Notes: generated by a model not told the origin, from the sequence alone. Shown: positions 8,041 through 16,704, counted from the first letter of the stretch. The stretch: DNA of 64,000 nt from Longimicrobium sp. (GCF_035474595.1 NZ_DATIND010000005.1:25121-89120); one strand, 5' to 3'. A program made the numbers and translations.

Positions 8041-8481
8041 CTACGCGGCCAGCTCTTCGCGGGCGATGCGGTTCAGCTCCTTGCCGTCGAACTGGCCCTT
8101 CGTCTTCGGGGAGACGGCCTTCATGACACCGCCGATGTCCTTTGCCCCGGCGCCGATCGCCTCGCGGACCATGGCGCGGACGGCGTCTTCCGTGAGCTGC
8201 GGGGGGAGATACGCCTGCAGGATCACGGCTTCCTGCTCCTCCTTGGCCGCGAGCTCCTCGCGGCCGCCGGCGCGCATCTGCTCGGCGGCCTCGCGGCGGC
8301 GCTTGATGGCGGTGGTGGCCACGCCCTGCACGTCGGCGTCACCCAGCTCGTGGCCAAGGTCGATCTCCTTGTTGCGGATCTCGGAGAGGAAAGTGGTCAG
8401 CACCGTGGTGCGCAGCTTGTCGCGCTCGCGCCGCGCGGCGTTCAGGTCGTCGCGGATGGTGTCCTTCAGCGTGCCCGCCAT
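8041..8481 (-). CDS. GatB/YqeY domain protein
   Basis: A 146-residue protein matching YqeY throughout: the N-terminal helical part (LKDTIRDDLNAARRERDKLRTTVLTTFLSEIRN), the middle KRRREAAEQ and the C-terminal GatB-like three-helix bundle ending FDGKELNRIAREEL. The domain is shared with the tRNA-binding tail of GatB, but free-standing YqeY proteins have no settled function; a role in tRNA or translation quality control has been proposed. The start at 8481 is supported by GAGG eight bases upstream; an alternative ATG lies 15 bases earlier. It is transcribed alone, with a terminator after it and an inverted CGGAG-type repeat before it. Confidence 0.88.
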   Translation of the reverse strand: MAGTLKDTIRDDLNAARRERDKLRTTVLTTFLSEIRNKEIDLGHELGDADVQGVATTAIKRRREAAEQMRAGGREELAAKEEQEAVILQAYLPPQLTEDAVRAMVREAIGAGAKDIGGVMKAVSPKTKGQFDGKELNRIAREELAA

Positions 8482-8560
8482 TGGTCGCCTCGTCATCAGT
8501 AGGTTCGGGCGGCGGAATCTACTCCGGACGCGCGGCGATGCAATCCTGAACGGCAGGCAA

Positions 8561-8630
8561 CTCACGGAGGACACGGAAGGCACGGAGGCGATGGAGATCA
8601 ACGGATCATCCATCTCCGTATCCTCCGTGA
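8561..8630. repeat. CGGAG-type inverted repeat
   Basis: TCACGGAGGA at 8562-8571 is repeated in inverse at 8621-8630, enclosing further partial CGGAG units. It lies upstream of yqeY in the spacer to the BON gene. Confidence 0.8.
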
Positions 8631-8647
8631 CTGACCACCCGTACGAC

Positions 8648-8684
8648 AGCGGCCCCTCGCCCGGATGCCGGGCGAGGGGCCGCT
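8648..8684. terminator. hairpin after the BON-domain gene
   Basis: A perfect 17-bp stem with a 3-base loop (8648-8664 and 8668-8684) lies 29 bases beyond the BON gene stop on the minus strand. There is no T-run, but the stem is very strong. Confidence 0.6.
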
Positions 8685-8712
8685 GTTCATCTGCCCGATC
8701 GAACCCGCCGGA

Positions 8713-9618
8713 TCAGCTTTCGTCGGCGTCACGGGGGCGGGCGCCCTGCCACTCGGCCGAGTGCGGCTTCGAGGGCACGTCGGCGGCCTCCATCTCCAGC
8801 TCCAGCCCCGGCGACAGCCCCTCGCCCACGCGCGACCGCGAGTTCAGCGCCTGCGGCTGCTCGGGCGCGGGAACGGCGTGCTTGCCGTAGGGGTCCTGGT
8901 TGTCGAGCTCGTCCTCGCTGTAGTTCGTGGGGTTGGGGTCGCCGGTGCCGGGGCGCGAGCCCACGCGCGGCTGCGAGTGCGCCAGCTCCTCGTCCTCGAA
9001 CTGCGCGCGGTCGCTCTGCTCCAGCGCCACCTCGCGGAGGTGCTGCGAATCGTCGCCGGCGGGATCGGTCTCGTCGCCCTGCCGCCTCCGCCCCATCCCG
9101 ATGTTGCGCCCGGTCCACTCTCCCGACATGTGCCCCTCCCATGCGGTGGACTCGCCGGCGCGCCCGGTGCGGCGCGCGTCCTCGTCCACGTCCATCCGGT
9201 TCACCACCGTGTCCACCCCCTCCACCCCGCGCGCCGCCCGCACCGCGCGCTCCGCCTCGTCGGCCGAGTACACCGTGCCCGAGAGCTCGATGATCCCGCG
9301 GCTGATGCACCCCACGTCGATGCCGCGCTCGGCCAGCACGGGATCGTGCAGGAAGGCCTCGATGACGGCGTCCTCGAGCCCGCTCAGCTGCAGCGTCTCT
9401 TCCTCGCCGCGGCGCAGGTTGGCGGGGCCCCAGCGCCCGGCCATGTCGCGGGCGCGGTCGCGCAGGCGCGCGCCGGCCTGCCGCACGGGCTCGGGCGCCG
9501 CCGGCATTCCCCCCCGGCTCAGGAACACGCCGAGCGCCAGCCCGCCGGCCGCGCCAAGGGCGAACAGCAGCGCCTCGCCCAGGTCGGTTTCGTTTCGATC
9601 ACGTGAGTTGTGTGCCAT
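8713..9618 (-). CDS. membrane-anchored BON-domain protein
   Basis: A 301-residue protein with a short hydrophobic N-terminal segment (LLFALGAAGGLALGVFLS, residues 17-34) and one BON domain near residues 80-145 (LEDAVIEAFLHDPVLAERGIDV, IIELSGTVYSADEAERAVRAARGVEGV, VVNRMDV). BON domains bind phospholipid or are stress-associated (OsmY type). The second half is hydrophilic, low-complexity and rich in acidic residues and Pro. GGGGGAGC precedes the ATG. It may help the envelope under osmotic stress, but the evidence is only the domain. Confidence 0.8.
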   Translation of the reverse strand: MAHNSRDRNETDLGEALLFALGAAGGLALGVFLSRGGMPAAPEPVRQAGARLRDRARDMAGRWGPANLRRGEEETLQLSGLEDAVIEAFLHDPVLAERGIDVGCISRGIIELSGTVYSADEAERAVRAARGVEGVDTVVNRMDVDEDARRTGRAGESTAWEGHMSGEWTGRNIGMGRRRQGDETDPAGDDSQHLREVALEQSDRAQFEDEELAHSQPRVGSRPGTGDPNPTNYSEDELDNQDPYGKHAVPAPEQPQALNSRSRVGEGLSPGLELEMEAADVPSKPHSAEWQGARPRDADES

Positions 9619-9705
9619 GCTCCCCCTTTCCCGATCCGTTTCGCGACGCTCGTCAAAAAGGTCGCTCGCAGGCGGGCCGGGGGTGCAAGTCGCGTTCCGG
9701 CGGGG

Positions 9706-10752
9706 TCAGCGGTTGCTGCCCGAGGGCTGGGAAGAGGAAGGCGGGGAGGATGACGAGCCGTCGCCGGACTGCTGGCGCCTGCGGCGCTCCTCGTCCTGGC
9801 GCTGGCGGGTGGCGCGGGTGCGCTCGCGGAAGTTGCGGTCGCGGTCGGTGTCCTCGGCCTGGCGGTCGATCTCCGTCCGCTGGCGGGACTGGGCGCGCTC
9901 GGACTCTTCCTTGTCGCGGTCCACGTGGATGGGCGGGGCGATGCGGGTGGGAAGCTTCTGCCCGGCGATGATGGGCACGCCGCCCTGGCCCAGCCCCCAC
10001 TCGCGGCCGTTTTTGTCGCGGAAGGTCCAGTTGTGGATGCGGCGCTGGCGCTCGGCCTCGGCGGCCACCGAGTCGTTCCAGGTGCCCAAGACCGAGCCCA
10101 GGTGGTCCATGTAGCGCTCGTGCTCGGTCTTCTGCCGCTCCGGAACAGCCTCGGGGCGCACGATCAGCCGCCGGTCGCCATACCCGGCGCCCAGGGGCCC
10201 GCCCGCCACGTCGCCGCCGATGGCGTTGCCGCCGGCGCCGGGAGCGCCGCCCGGCTGCGCGCCCGCCGGCCCGCGCGCACCGCCGCCACGCGGCGCGGCC
10301 GGGATTCCGTTGGGAACGCTGGTCGGGAAGCGCTGCAGCCCCGGCAGCCGCGCGACGGCCGAGTCCATCGCGGCGGCGCTGACCCCCTGCGCGCGGGCCG
10401 CGGCCGCGGGTGCGGCGGAGAGGGGCGCGCCGGTGGAGGGCACCTTCGTGGGCCACTCGCCCACGTCCAGGTAGCTGACCTTCTCGGCCTGGTTCTGCCC
10501 CGCCTGCCGGGATTCGCGGCCGCGCGTGGCCTGGTCGATCCCCATCACCAGCAGCACCGCCAGCACCACGTGCACGCCCACCGAGAACAGCACGCCCCCG
10601 CGCGTAACGCGCAGCCCGCCGCGGCGGCTCTCATGGCCACGCAGCGGCGGGCGGCTGGGAAGCACGGGCGCCGCCGGTCCGGTTCCGGCCACGGGGGGCG
10701 GAGCCAGCTCGGCGGGAAGCACGGGCGGAGGGGAGAGCGTGGCGGGGCTCAT
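9706..10752 (-). CDS. single-pass membrane protein with TonB-like layout
   Basis: A 348-residue protein: a Pro-rich cytoplasmic N-terminus (residues 1-45), one membrane helix (VLFSVGVHVVLAVLLVMGI, about 54-72), a Gly/Ala/Pro-rich linker, a compact segment (YMDHLGSVLGTWNDS and TFRDKNGREWGLGQGGVPIIAGQKLP) and a long charged helical C-terminus with Ser-rich end. The topology recalls TonB or energy-transducing adaptor proteins, but no TonB C-terminal domain is recognisable. The repeated motif NGREWGLG suggests a small beta structure. It precedes the BON gene on the same strand with 87 bases between them. Function unknown. Confidence 0.6.
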   Translation of the reverse strand: MSPATLSPPPVLPAELAPPPVAGTGPAAPVLPSRPPLRGHESRRGGLRVTRGGVLFSVGVHVVLAVLLVMGIDQATRGRESRQAGQNQAEKVSYLDVGEWPTKVPSTGAPLSAAPAAAARAQGVSAAAMDSAVARLPGLQRFPTSVPNGIPAAPRGGGARGPAGAQPGGAPGAGGNAIGGDVAGGPLGAGYGDRRLIVRPEAVPERQKTEHERYMDHLGSVLGTWNDSVAAEAERQRRIHNWTFRDKNGREWGLGQGGVPIIAGQKLPTRIAPPIHVDRDKEESERAQSRQRTEIDRQAEDTDRDRNFRERTRATRQRQDEERRRRQQSGDGSSSSPPSSSQPSGSNR

Positions 10753-10881
10753 GTGAAGCTTCTACTCCCCCCTGGAACTTCGGTTCCGGCGCGGCACCAG
10801 CCTTAACCAACCGCTTACGAGGCGCGGCGAGCGGCATATCTCAGACGACACGAGCAGGCTGCGGGCTGTCAATCGCGTCAT

Positions 10882-10947
10882 CAGGCAGAGCGATCACCGT
10901 CACCGAGCAGAGCGATTACCGTCACCGAGCAGAGCGATCACCGTCAT
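10882..10947. repeat. three tandem copies of a 22-bp unit
   Basis: The unit is CGAGCAGAGCGATCACCGTCAC with one to three changes per copy; a partial fourth (CAGGCACGG) follows. Spacing and lack of spacers exclude a CRISPR array. Confidence 0.9.
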
Positions 10948-11030
10948 CAGGCACGGCAGAATAGCGCGCGCCGCGGAACAAGGAAGTGCGGTGAAACGCG
11001 GCGGGGAGTGGGGCGAAGATTGGGGTGGAA

Positions 11031-11082
11031 AATGCGAGTGAACTCGCGGCTACAACGGCACGCAGTCCGCCTTCGCGGACTT
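11031..11082 (+). repeat. REP-like element, type a, copy 2
   Basis: GCGAGTGAACTCGC, GGCTACAACGG and a hairpin AGTCCGCCTTCGCGGACT in the same order as the copies at 5551 and 13861. Compensating changes keep the first palindrome intact (GCGAGT/ACTCGC against GCGAAT/ATTCGC). Confidence 0.85.
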
Positions 11083-11170
11083 CATTTCGGTGCGGGGAAT
11101 AACTCTGGGGCGTCATGTCCGGCATCCCGAGAAACGCCGGTGCGATTCGTCTGCTGACGTGCTCAGCCGG

Positions 11171-11240
11171 CGATAGATCCTTCGGCCTGCAAAGTCTTGC
11201 GTGATGCAAGTTGCGCCGTGGCCGGCCTCAGGATGACGTC
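11171..11240 (-). repeat. CATCCTGAGG-type palindromic element, copy 1
   Basis: Runs from CGATAGATCCTTCGGCCTGC to GCCGGCCTCAGGATGACGTC. Its ends are imperfect inverted repeats. Other copies: 28846, 28995, 33135 and 47633. Confidence 0.85.
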
Positions 11241-11307
11241 AACGGGGAGTGCGCGGGAACAACGCTTTTGCGGTTCTCCCTCCCCGCCCGTCATCCAATC
11301 CTATCCC

Positions 11308-11352
11308 AAAAAACACCAGCGTCCCTCCACCAGAAGCAGGAAGGGACGCCGG
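11308..11352 (-). terminator. rho-independent terminator of dapL
   Basis: On the minus strand an 11-bp stem (11342-11352 with 11316-11326) is followed within three bases by TTTTTT (11308-11313). It lies 22 bases after the dapL stop and is the best canonical terminator in the window. Confidence 0.85.
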
Positions 11353-11373
11353 AGATCGCCATCTGCCCAGCCG

Positions 11374-12534
11374 TCACACCATCTTCGCGATGCGCTCGGC
11401 GCCTTCGCGGAGGCGGTCTTCGCTGGTGGTGAGGGCGACGCGGAAGAAGCCCTCGCCGCCGGGGCCCAGCGACTTGCCGGGGAGCACGGACACGCCCTGC
11501 TCCAGCAGCAGCCGCTTCGCCCACGGCTCGCTCTCCACGCCAGCGGGGAGCGGCACCCAGAGGTACATGCTGGCGGCGGGTTTCGGCAGGTCGAAGCCGG
11601 CGGCGCGGAAGGCGTCCCACGCGGCGTCGCGGCGCGCCTGGAAGGTGGCCACGTTGCGCGGCACCCACTCGCCGTGCGAGCGCAGCGCCGCCACGCCCGC
11701 GTGCTGGATGCTGAACGGCACGCCCGTGTCCGCGAACGTCTTCACCCGCGTCACCGCGGCGATCAGGTCGGGATTCCCCACCGCCCAGCCGATCCGCCAC
11801 CCCGTCATGTTGTACGTCTTGGACAGCGAGTGGAACTCGATCGCCACCTCCTTCGCGCCCGGGATCTCGAGGATCGACGGCGGGAGATAGCCATCGTACG
11901 CGATCTCGCTGTAGGCGTTGTCGTACGCCAGGATCACGTCGTGCTCGCGGCACCACGCGACCGCCTTCGCCAGGTACTCGCGCGGGGCGATGGCCGCGGT
12001 GGGGTTGTTCGGGTAATTGAGGTAGAGAATGCGCGTCCGCCGCACCACCTCTTCCGGAATCTCCCAGAACGGCACCAGGAAGTCGTGCTCCGGCCGCAGG
12101 GGAACGAGGTGCGGCTCCCCGCCGGCGAGCACGGTGCCGCCCAGGTACGCCTGGTAGCCGGGGTCGGGAATGATGGTCACGTCGCCCGGCTCCAGGAAGG
12201 CGAAGGGGAGATGGTAGATCCCCTCCTTGCTCCCGATCAGCAGCGCGATGTCGGCCATCGCGTCCACCTCCAGCCCGAAGCGGCCGCCCATCCACCGCGC
12301 GATCTCCTCGCGGAAGGGGACGAGGCCCAGCTGGAAGGGATAGCGCGAGTTGGCGGGGTCGCACACCGCCTGCTGCATGGCCTGCACGGCGGCCGGGGGC
12401 GGCGCCAGGTCGGCGTCGCCGGTGCCCAGGTCGATGACGTCGACGCCGCGGGCGCGCAGCTCGCGCTTGATGCCGGGGACCTCGGTGAGCGGGTACGGCG
12501 GAAGGCTGCGGAAGCGGCGCGCGAGCTCGGGCAT
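11374..12534 (-). CDS. dapL: LL-diaminopimelate aminotransferase-type PLP enzyme
   Basis: A 386-residue fold-type I aminotransferase. The N-terminus (FRSLPPYPLTEV, then DVIDLGTGDADLAPP), the block SRYPFQLGLVPFREEIARWM, IGSKEGIYHLPFAFL and ILYLNYPNNPTAAIA follow the DapL pattern; the PLP lysine lies in FHSLSKTYNMTGWRIGW. DapL converts tetrahydrodipicolinate directly to LL-diaminopimelate, bypassing the acylated intermediates, for lysine and peptidoglycan synthesis. GTGDADL replaces the commoner G-I-G-D-P-D-L. Related aminotransferases that make other amino acids share most of these motifs, so the substrate is inferred. It is a single gene with its own terminator. Confidence 0.78.
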   Translation of the reverse strand: MPELARRFRSLPPYPLTEVPGIKRELRARGVDVIDLGTGDADLAPPPAAVQAMQQAVCDPANSRYPFQLGLVPFREEIARWMGGRFGLEVDAMADIALLIGSKEGIYHLPFAFLEPGDVTIIPDPGYQAYLGGTVLAGGEPHLVPLRPEHDFLVPFWEIPEEVVRRTRILYLNYPNNPTAAIAPREYLAKAVAWCREHDVILAYDNAYSEIAYDGYLPPSILEIPGAKEVAIEFHSLSKTYNMTGWRIGWAVGNPDLIAAVTRVKTFADTGVPFSIQHAGVAALRSHGEWVPRNVATFQARRDAAWDAFRAAGFDLPKPAASMYLWVPLPAGVESEPWAKRLLLEQGVSVLPGKSLGPGGEGFFRVALTTSEDRLREGAERIAKMV

Positions 12535-12578
12535 GGGGATCCGGACCGGTTTGACGGACGTGCGAGTGAGATAACCGA

Positions 12579-12682
12579 AGTCCTAAGTGCTAAGTCCTGA
12601 GTCCCAAGTCTGCCAGATCACGCCTCAGCGCTCGCGCCAACCTGTTCCACTCAGGACCCGGGACTTGGGACTCAGGACCTTC
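12579..12682. repeat. AGTCCTA-type short-unit arrays in inverted pair
   Basis: A 7-bp-unit array (AAGTCCTAAGTGCTAAGTCC and on to 12610) is matched in inverse by 12649-12682. The segment 12593-12610 pairs with 12662-12679 at 17 of 18 positions. It begins four bases after the lspA stop on the minus strand. Confidence 0.85.
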
Positions 12683-12685
12683 CTT

Positions 12686-13183
12686 TCAACCTTCCGCCGG
12701 CGCCGCGGGGCCGTGCGGCGGCTCCGCGGCGAAGATCATCCGCACGGCCAGCATCACCGCGCCGATGGTGATGGCCATGTCGGCCACGTTGAAGATGAAC
12801 GGGAACCAGCGCACCTGGATGAAGTCGGTCACCCACCCGTTCATCACCCGGTCGCCCAGGTTCCCCAGCGCCCCGGCCATGATCAGCACCGCGGCCAGCC
12901 GCACCAGCGAGTCGCGCGTCTGCTGCGCGATCCGCGCCGCCACCGCGATGCCGATGGACGCCGCGGCGACCAGGAGCGGAAGGCGGAGGTACTCCGGCAG
13001 CCCCTGCGCGAACGAGAAGGCGATCCCCGGGTTGCGGGCGTGCGCCAGCCACAGCCACCCGTCGATCACCGGGCGCTGCCCGTACAGGTGGATGTGGTTC
13101 TGCACCAGGAACTTGGTGAACCAGTCGGCGGCCACCACGGCGAACAGCGCCAGGGCCAGCCAGCGGCGTCGGTACAGCTTCAT
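12686..13183 (-). CDS. lspA: lipoprotein signal peptidase II
   Basis: A 165-residue inner-membrane aspartyl protease that cuts prolipoproteins before the lipidated Cys. Four hydrophobic segments are visible (near 8-22, 62-85, 92-110, 130-152). The first conserved Asp is in AADWFTK, the second catalytic motif is AGALGNLGDR, and FIFNVAD carries the last conserved Asp. The C-terminus has a Pro/Ala-rich tail. The start ATG overlaps the TGA of the upstream FAH-family gene (ATGA), implying translational coupling. Its partner Lgt is encoded at 54837-55865, and several lipoproteins in this window are likely substrates. Confidence 0.93.
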   Translation of the reverse strand: MKLYRRRWLALALFAVVAADWFTKFLVQNHIHLYGQRPVIDGWLWLAHARNPGIAFSFAQGLPEYLRLPLLVAAASIGIAVAARIAQQTRDSLVRLAAVLIMAGALGNLGDRVMNGWVTDFIQVRWFPFIFNVADMAITIGAVMLAVRMIFAAEPPHGPAAPAEG

Positions 13184-13800
13184 GCGTGCTTCACGGGGTT
13201 GCGGACCACTCCCACGCCGGGAATCTCGACCTCCACCAGGTCGCCGTCGTGCAGCGGGCTGACGCCCGCGGGGGTGCCGGTGGCGATCACGTCGCCGGGC
13301 TCCAGCGTCATCACGCCGGAGATGTAGGCGATGAGCTGGGGGATGGAGAACGCCATCTCGCCCACGCGGCCGTGCTGGCGGACCTCGCCGTTCACGCGGC
13401 AGACCACCTCCAGCGCGTCGCGATCGACGCTGTCCAGCGGCACCATCTTCCCGATGGGGCAGAAGGTGTCGAAGCCCTTGGCCCGCGTCCACTGGCCGTC
13501 GGTCTTCTGCAGGTCGCGCGCGGTCACGTCGTTCAGCGGCGCGATCCCGGCCACGAAGTCCCACGCTTCGGGCGCGGGCACGTGGCGCGCGCGCCGGCCG
13601 ATGACCACCGCGATCTCGCCCTCGTGCTCCACCCGCTCGCTCTCCGGCGGAAGGACGACGGCGTCTCCATCGCCCACCAGCGACGACGGCGGCTTCAGGA
13701 AGATGAGCGGTCGCTCGGGAAGCTCGTTCCCCAGCTCGCGCGCGTGCTCCAGGTAGTTCCTGCCGACGCAGACGATCTTGGAGGGACGGGGGAGATCCAA
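13180..13800 (-). CDS. fumarylacetoacetate hydrolase (FAH) family protein
   Basis: About 206 residues covering a complete FAH catalytic domain: PSKIVCVGRNYLEHARELGN at the N-terminus, IFLKPPSSLVGDGDAVVLPP, the metal-binding EHEGEIAVVIG, then GIAPLNDVTARDLQ, KGFDTFCPIGKMVP and TLEPGDVIATGTPAGVSPLHDGD. Family members hydrolyse, decarboxylate or isomerise small diketo acids (for example acylpyruvate or oxaloacetate-like compounds) with a Mg ion; the substrate here is unknown. No ATG precedes the conserved N-terminus; TTG at 13800 gives MDLPRPSK and is the most likely start, without a clear ribosome binding site. The stop overlaps the lspA start. Confidence 0.82.
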   Translation of the reverse strand: MDLPRPSKIVCVGRNYLEHARELGNELPERPLIFLKPPSSLVGDGDAVVLPPESERVEHEGEIAVVIGRRARHVPAPEAWDFVAGIAPLNDVTARDLQKTDGQWTRAKGFDTFCPIGKMVPLDSVDRDALEVVCRVNGEVRQHGRVGEMAFSIPQLIAYISGVMTLEPGDVIATGTPAGVSPLHDGDLVEVEIPGVGVVRNPVKHA

Positions 13801-13860
13801 GGCCGGTTGGCGCAGTTGAGGTTCGTCGATCGGCCGCCGTCTCCGCGTCGCCCCGTCAAG

Positions 13861-13911
13861 GGCGAATGAATTCGCGGCAACAACGGCCCGAAGTCGGCCT
13901 TCGCGGACTCG
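13861..13911 (+). repeat. REP-like element, type a, copy 3
   Basis: Almost identical to the copy at 5551 (one to two changes): self-complementary GCGAATGAATTCGC, GGCAACAACGGCCCG and a hairpin ending GCGGACTCG. It lies in the 191-base spacer before the FAH-family gene. Confidence 0.9.
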
Positions 13912-13991
13912 CGCCCCGGCATCCGGGCGCATCACCGGCTGGTTCGCGGGGACGCGGAAAAGAAACCCCAGGCGCGGTTTTGTTCCCTCGC

Positions 13992-16550
13992 TCACCCCGC
14001 GGCGCGGCGCTCCTGGCGCTCGCCGTAGAAGTTCAGCATCGCCTGCTTCACCGTGGCCCACGGGCCCTTCACCAGCGGCGCGTCGGGGAGCGAGTCCAGG
14101 AAGTAGCGGCCGTAGCTCTTCCGTACGATGCGCCCGTCCAGCACCAGCACCACCCCGTGGTCGTCCGCCGAGCGGATCAGCCGCCCGAAGCCCTGCTTCA
14201 GGCGGATGGCGGCGTGCGGGAGCATGTAGTTCCAGAACGAGTTGCCGCCCGACTGCTCGATGGCCTCGATGCGCGCGGCGGTCACCGGCTCGCTGGGCAC
14301 CTTGAACGGGAGCTTGGGGATGACCAGCCCGCGCAGCGGCTGGCCGGGAACGTCGACCCCCTCCCAGAAGCTCGTGGTCCCCAGCAGGATCCCCCGCCCC
14401 GACGCGGCGAAGCGCTCCACCAGCTGCGCGCGCGGCGCCTCGCCGTGCACGAACAGCGGCCACTCGTTGTCGATCCTCCGCGCGCGCAGCTCGTTGGCCA
14501 CGTGGCGGAGCGCGCGGTAGCTGGTGAAGAGGACGAACAGTCCGCCGTCGCTGATCTTGGCGTGCTCGATGGTCGCGCGCACCGTGGCCTCGTCGTGGCG
14601 GGGATCGCGGTCCCCCGCGGGGAGCGGCAGGTCCATCGGCACGGCGAGCAGCGACTGGCGCCCGAAGTCGAAGGGCGAGGGGAAGATGGCTTCGTCCACC
14701 CGGTGCTCGTCGGCGAAGGGGAAGCCCAGTCCCAGGCGCTGGCGGACGAAGCGGAAGTTCCCCTGCGTCGCCAGCGTGGCGGAGGTGAGGATCACCGTCG
14801 GCACCTGCTCGAAGACGGACTCGCGGAGGACGTCGGCCAGGTCCAGCGGCGCCGCGTTAAGGGTGAGGTTCCCTTCCCGCCCCTCGCGCTCGGGCTGGCG
14901 CTCGATCCAGCGCACCATCCTGATGTTGTCATCCCCCGGGCGGAGCGCCTGGCGGAGGGCGTCGCCGGCGCCGTCCACGCGGTTCATCGCCCCGCGCAGC
15001 TCCACCAGCTGAGCCTCCATCTGGCGCTGCATGTCCTCGTCCACCGTCACCCGCTCGCGCAGCAGCTCCATCGCCTCGCGCAGCGACTTCAGGTTGTCGA
15101 GCACGCCGGTGAGCGCGTCGTCCAGCCCCAGCGTCCACACCGGGTGGCTGGCGAATGAATCCTCCAGCCGGATCGTCTCCTCGCCCCCGCCGGTGAACAG
15201 GTCGCCCAGGAAGGAGAAGACGCTGGCCGCGCGGTCCCGCGCCCCGTCGAGCGCGGGGAAGATGCGGTGCTCGATGACGTCCAGCGCGCTGCGGGCGATC
15301 AGGTCGTTGCGCACCGCCTTCAGCGCCGTGGCGAAGGCGGGGATCAGCCCCTTGCCGCGGTTCTCCAGCCGCCGGAGGATGCGGAACAGCCCGCGCCGGG
15401 TGATGCGCGCGCCCAGGTGGCTGGTGGCCGCCTCTTCCAGGTTGTGCGCCTCGTCCAGCACCAGCCGCTTGTAGGTGGGGAGCACGGCCGGCGCGGTGTA
15501 GTTTCCCAGCGCGCGGCGCACGGCCAGGTCGGAGAAGAGGAGGTGATGGTTGACGACCAGCACGTCGGCGGCCGAGGCCTCGCGGCGCGCGCGCTGGTAG
15601 AAGCAGTCCTCGAAGTGCGGGCACTTCACGCGCAGGCAGACGTCGGTCTCGCTGGCCACCTCGTCCCACACCTCGGCCGAGGGGCGGAACGACAGGTCCG
15701 AGAGCGAGCCGTCCTTGGTGGTCTGCAGCCAGTCGACGATTCCCGTGAGCTCCGCCTGCTTCTGCGCGTCGAAGAGCTGCGTGGAGCTCACCTTGGCCAG
15801 CAGCGCGCGGCGGATGGAGACGTAGTTGGCGCGCCCCTTCACCAGCGCGTACTTGAAGGGCTCGCCCAGGGCGCGGCGCAGCAGCGGCAGGTCCTTTTCG
15901 ACCAGCTGCTCCTGCAGGTTGATGGTGTTGGTGGAGACGACGGTTCGCTCGCGGTTCTCCAGCGCCCAGCGGATGGCGGGAAGGAGGTAGGCCACCGACT
16001 TCCCGGTCCCCGTTCCCGCCTCGGCGATGCCCACGCCGCCCTCGTTGTACAGCTCGGCGATCATGCGCGTGAGCGCGCGCTGCTGCGGCCGGTCCTCGTA
16101 GCGCGGATGGCCGATGGAGAGCGGCCCGCCGGGCCCCAGCTCGTCGGCCACCGCGTCGGCGTCGATCGGCTGGTTGTCGCCCGGCTCGGGCGGCTCCAGG
16201 ACGACGTAGAGCTCCGACGCGTCGTTGTCGATGATCGCGAACCCCAGCCCCTGCTCGAAGAGCCGCGCGGCCACGGAAAGGTCCGCCTCCGACGGCTGCA
16301 GCACGCCCGAGGGGTGGTTGTGGACCAGCAGCCCCGGCTGGGGGATCTCCTTCTCGCGGATCAGCGCCAGCACGGCCCCCGCGTGCCCGCGGGCGATGGT
16401 GCGCGGCTCCTCGACCGAGCCGCCCTCGCCCACCCTGCACACGAAGCACACCTCGTTGCCGCGCGCCCGCGCGATCTCGCTGCGGATGCGGGCGGCGGCG
16501 GCGGGCGACAGGAACAGGTCGACGGCGGAGCGCGGGGAGGCGGGCTTCAT
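13992..16550 (-). CDS. DinG/XPD-type helicase with N-terminal RadC-like JAMM domain
   Basis: An 852-residue fusion. Residues about 8-125 form a RadC/JAB-like domain with the JAMM zinc motif H77-x-H79-x10-D90 (VHNHPSG, then PSEAD). From about 155 it is a superfamily 2 DNA helicase of the DinG type: Walker A AEAGTGTGKS (176-185), FeS-region cysteines C305, C310 and C316, DEAH at 366-369, and C-terminal motifs ending KQGFGRLIRS. The position of the first FeS Cys (KGRANYVS, Ser245) is not Cys. DinG enzymes unwind R-loops, D-loops and forked DNA. The start at 16550 begins MKPASPRSAVDLF; a longer frame to 16640 is unlikely. It is a single-gene unit. Confidence 0.88.
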   Translation of the reverse strand: MKPASPRSAVDLFLSPAAAARIRSEIARARGNEVCFVCRVGEGGSVEEPRTIARGHAGAVLALIREKEIPQPGLLVHNHPSGVLQPSEADLSVAARLFEQGLGFAIIDNDASELYVVLEPPEPGDNQPIDADAVADELGPGGPLSIGHPRYEDRPQQRALTRMIAELYNEGGVGIAEAGTGTGKSVAYLLPAIRWALENRERTVVSTNTINLQEQLVEKDLPLLRRALGEPFKYALVKGRANYVSIRRALLAKVSSTQLFDAQKQAELTGIVDWLQTTKDGSLSDLSFRPSAEVWDEVASETDVCLRVKCPHFEDCFYQRARREASAADVLVVNHHLLFSDLAVRRALGNYTAPAVLPTYKRLVLDEAHNLEEAATSHLGARITRRGLFRILRRLENRGKGLIPAFATALKAVRNDLIARSALDVIEHRIFPALDGARDRAASVFSFLGDLFTGGGEETIRLEDSFASHPVWTLGLDDALTGVLDNLKSLREAMELLRERVTVDEDMQRQMEAQLVELRGAMNRVDGAGDALRQALRPGDDNIRMVRWIERQPEREGREGNLTLNAAPLDLADVLRESVFEQVPTVILTSATLATQGNFRFVRQRLGLGFPFADEHRVDEAIFPSPFDFGRQSLLAVPMDLPLPAGDRDPRHDEATVRATIEHAKISDGGLFVLFTSYRALRHVANELRARRIDNEWPLFVHGEAPRAQLVERFAASGRGILLGTTSFWEGVDVPGQPLRGLVIPKLPFKVPSEPVTAARIEAIEQSGGNSFWNYMLPHAAIRLKQGFGRLIRSADDHGVVLVLDGRIVRKSYGRYFLDSLPDAPLVKGPWATVKQAMLNFYGERQERRAAG

Positions 16551-16645
16551 GGGGTGGAAAGATAACGAAGATCGGCCCCCGGCGCCGCCCTCGCCGCGCG
16601 TCCCCGGCTCGGTCGTTTCAGCCGTCTCCCCAAACTGCATGAATC

Positions 16646-16704
16646 ACACGGAGGAACCGGAGGGAACGGAGGAGCTCTCCGCTTCCTCCGTTCCCTCCGT
16701 GTGA
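16646..16704. repeat. CGGAG-type inverted repeat near the edge of the duplicated cassette
   Basis: CCGGAGGGAACGGAGGA is followed after a short loop by its inverse TCCTCCGTTCCCTCCG. The same block recurs at 20884-20941 in front of the second cassette, so it belongs to the duplicated unit or was its recombination site. Confidence 0.85.

Larger units (their letters stand above)
10753..11373. other. repeat-filled spacer
   Basis: No gene is supported in these 621 bases. They hold a 22-bp direct repeat, a type a REP-like element, a CATCCTGAGG-type element and the dapL terminator. Confidence 0.6.

Noticed and set aside
10882..10947. CRISPR-like 22-bp repeats
   Set aside because: Copies are directly adjacent without spacers.
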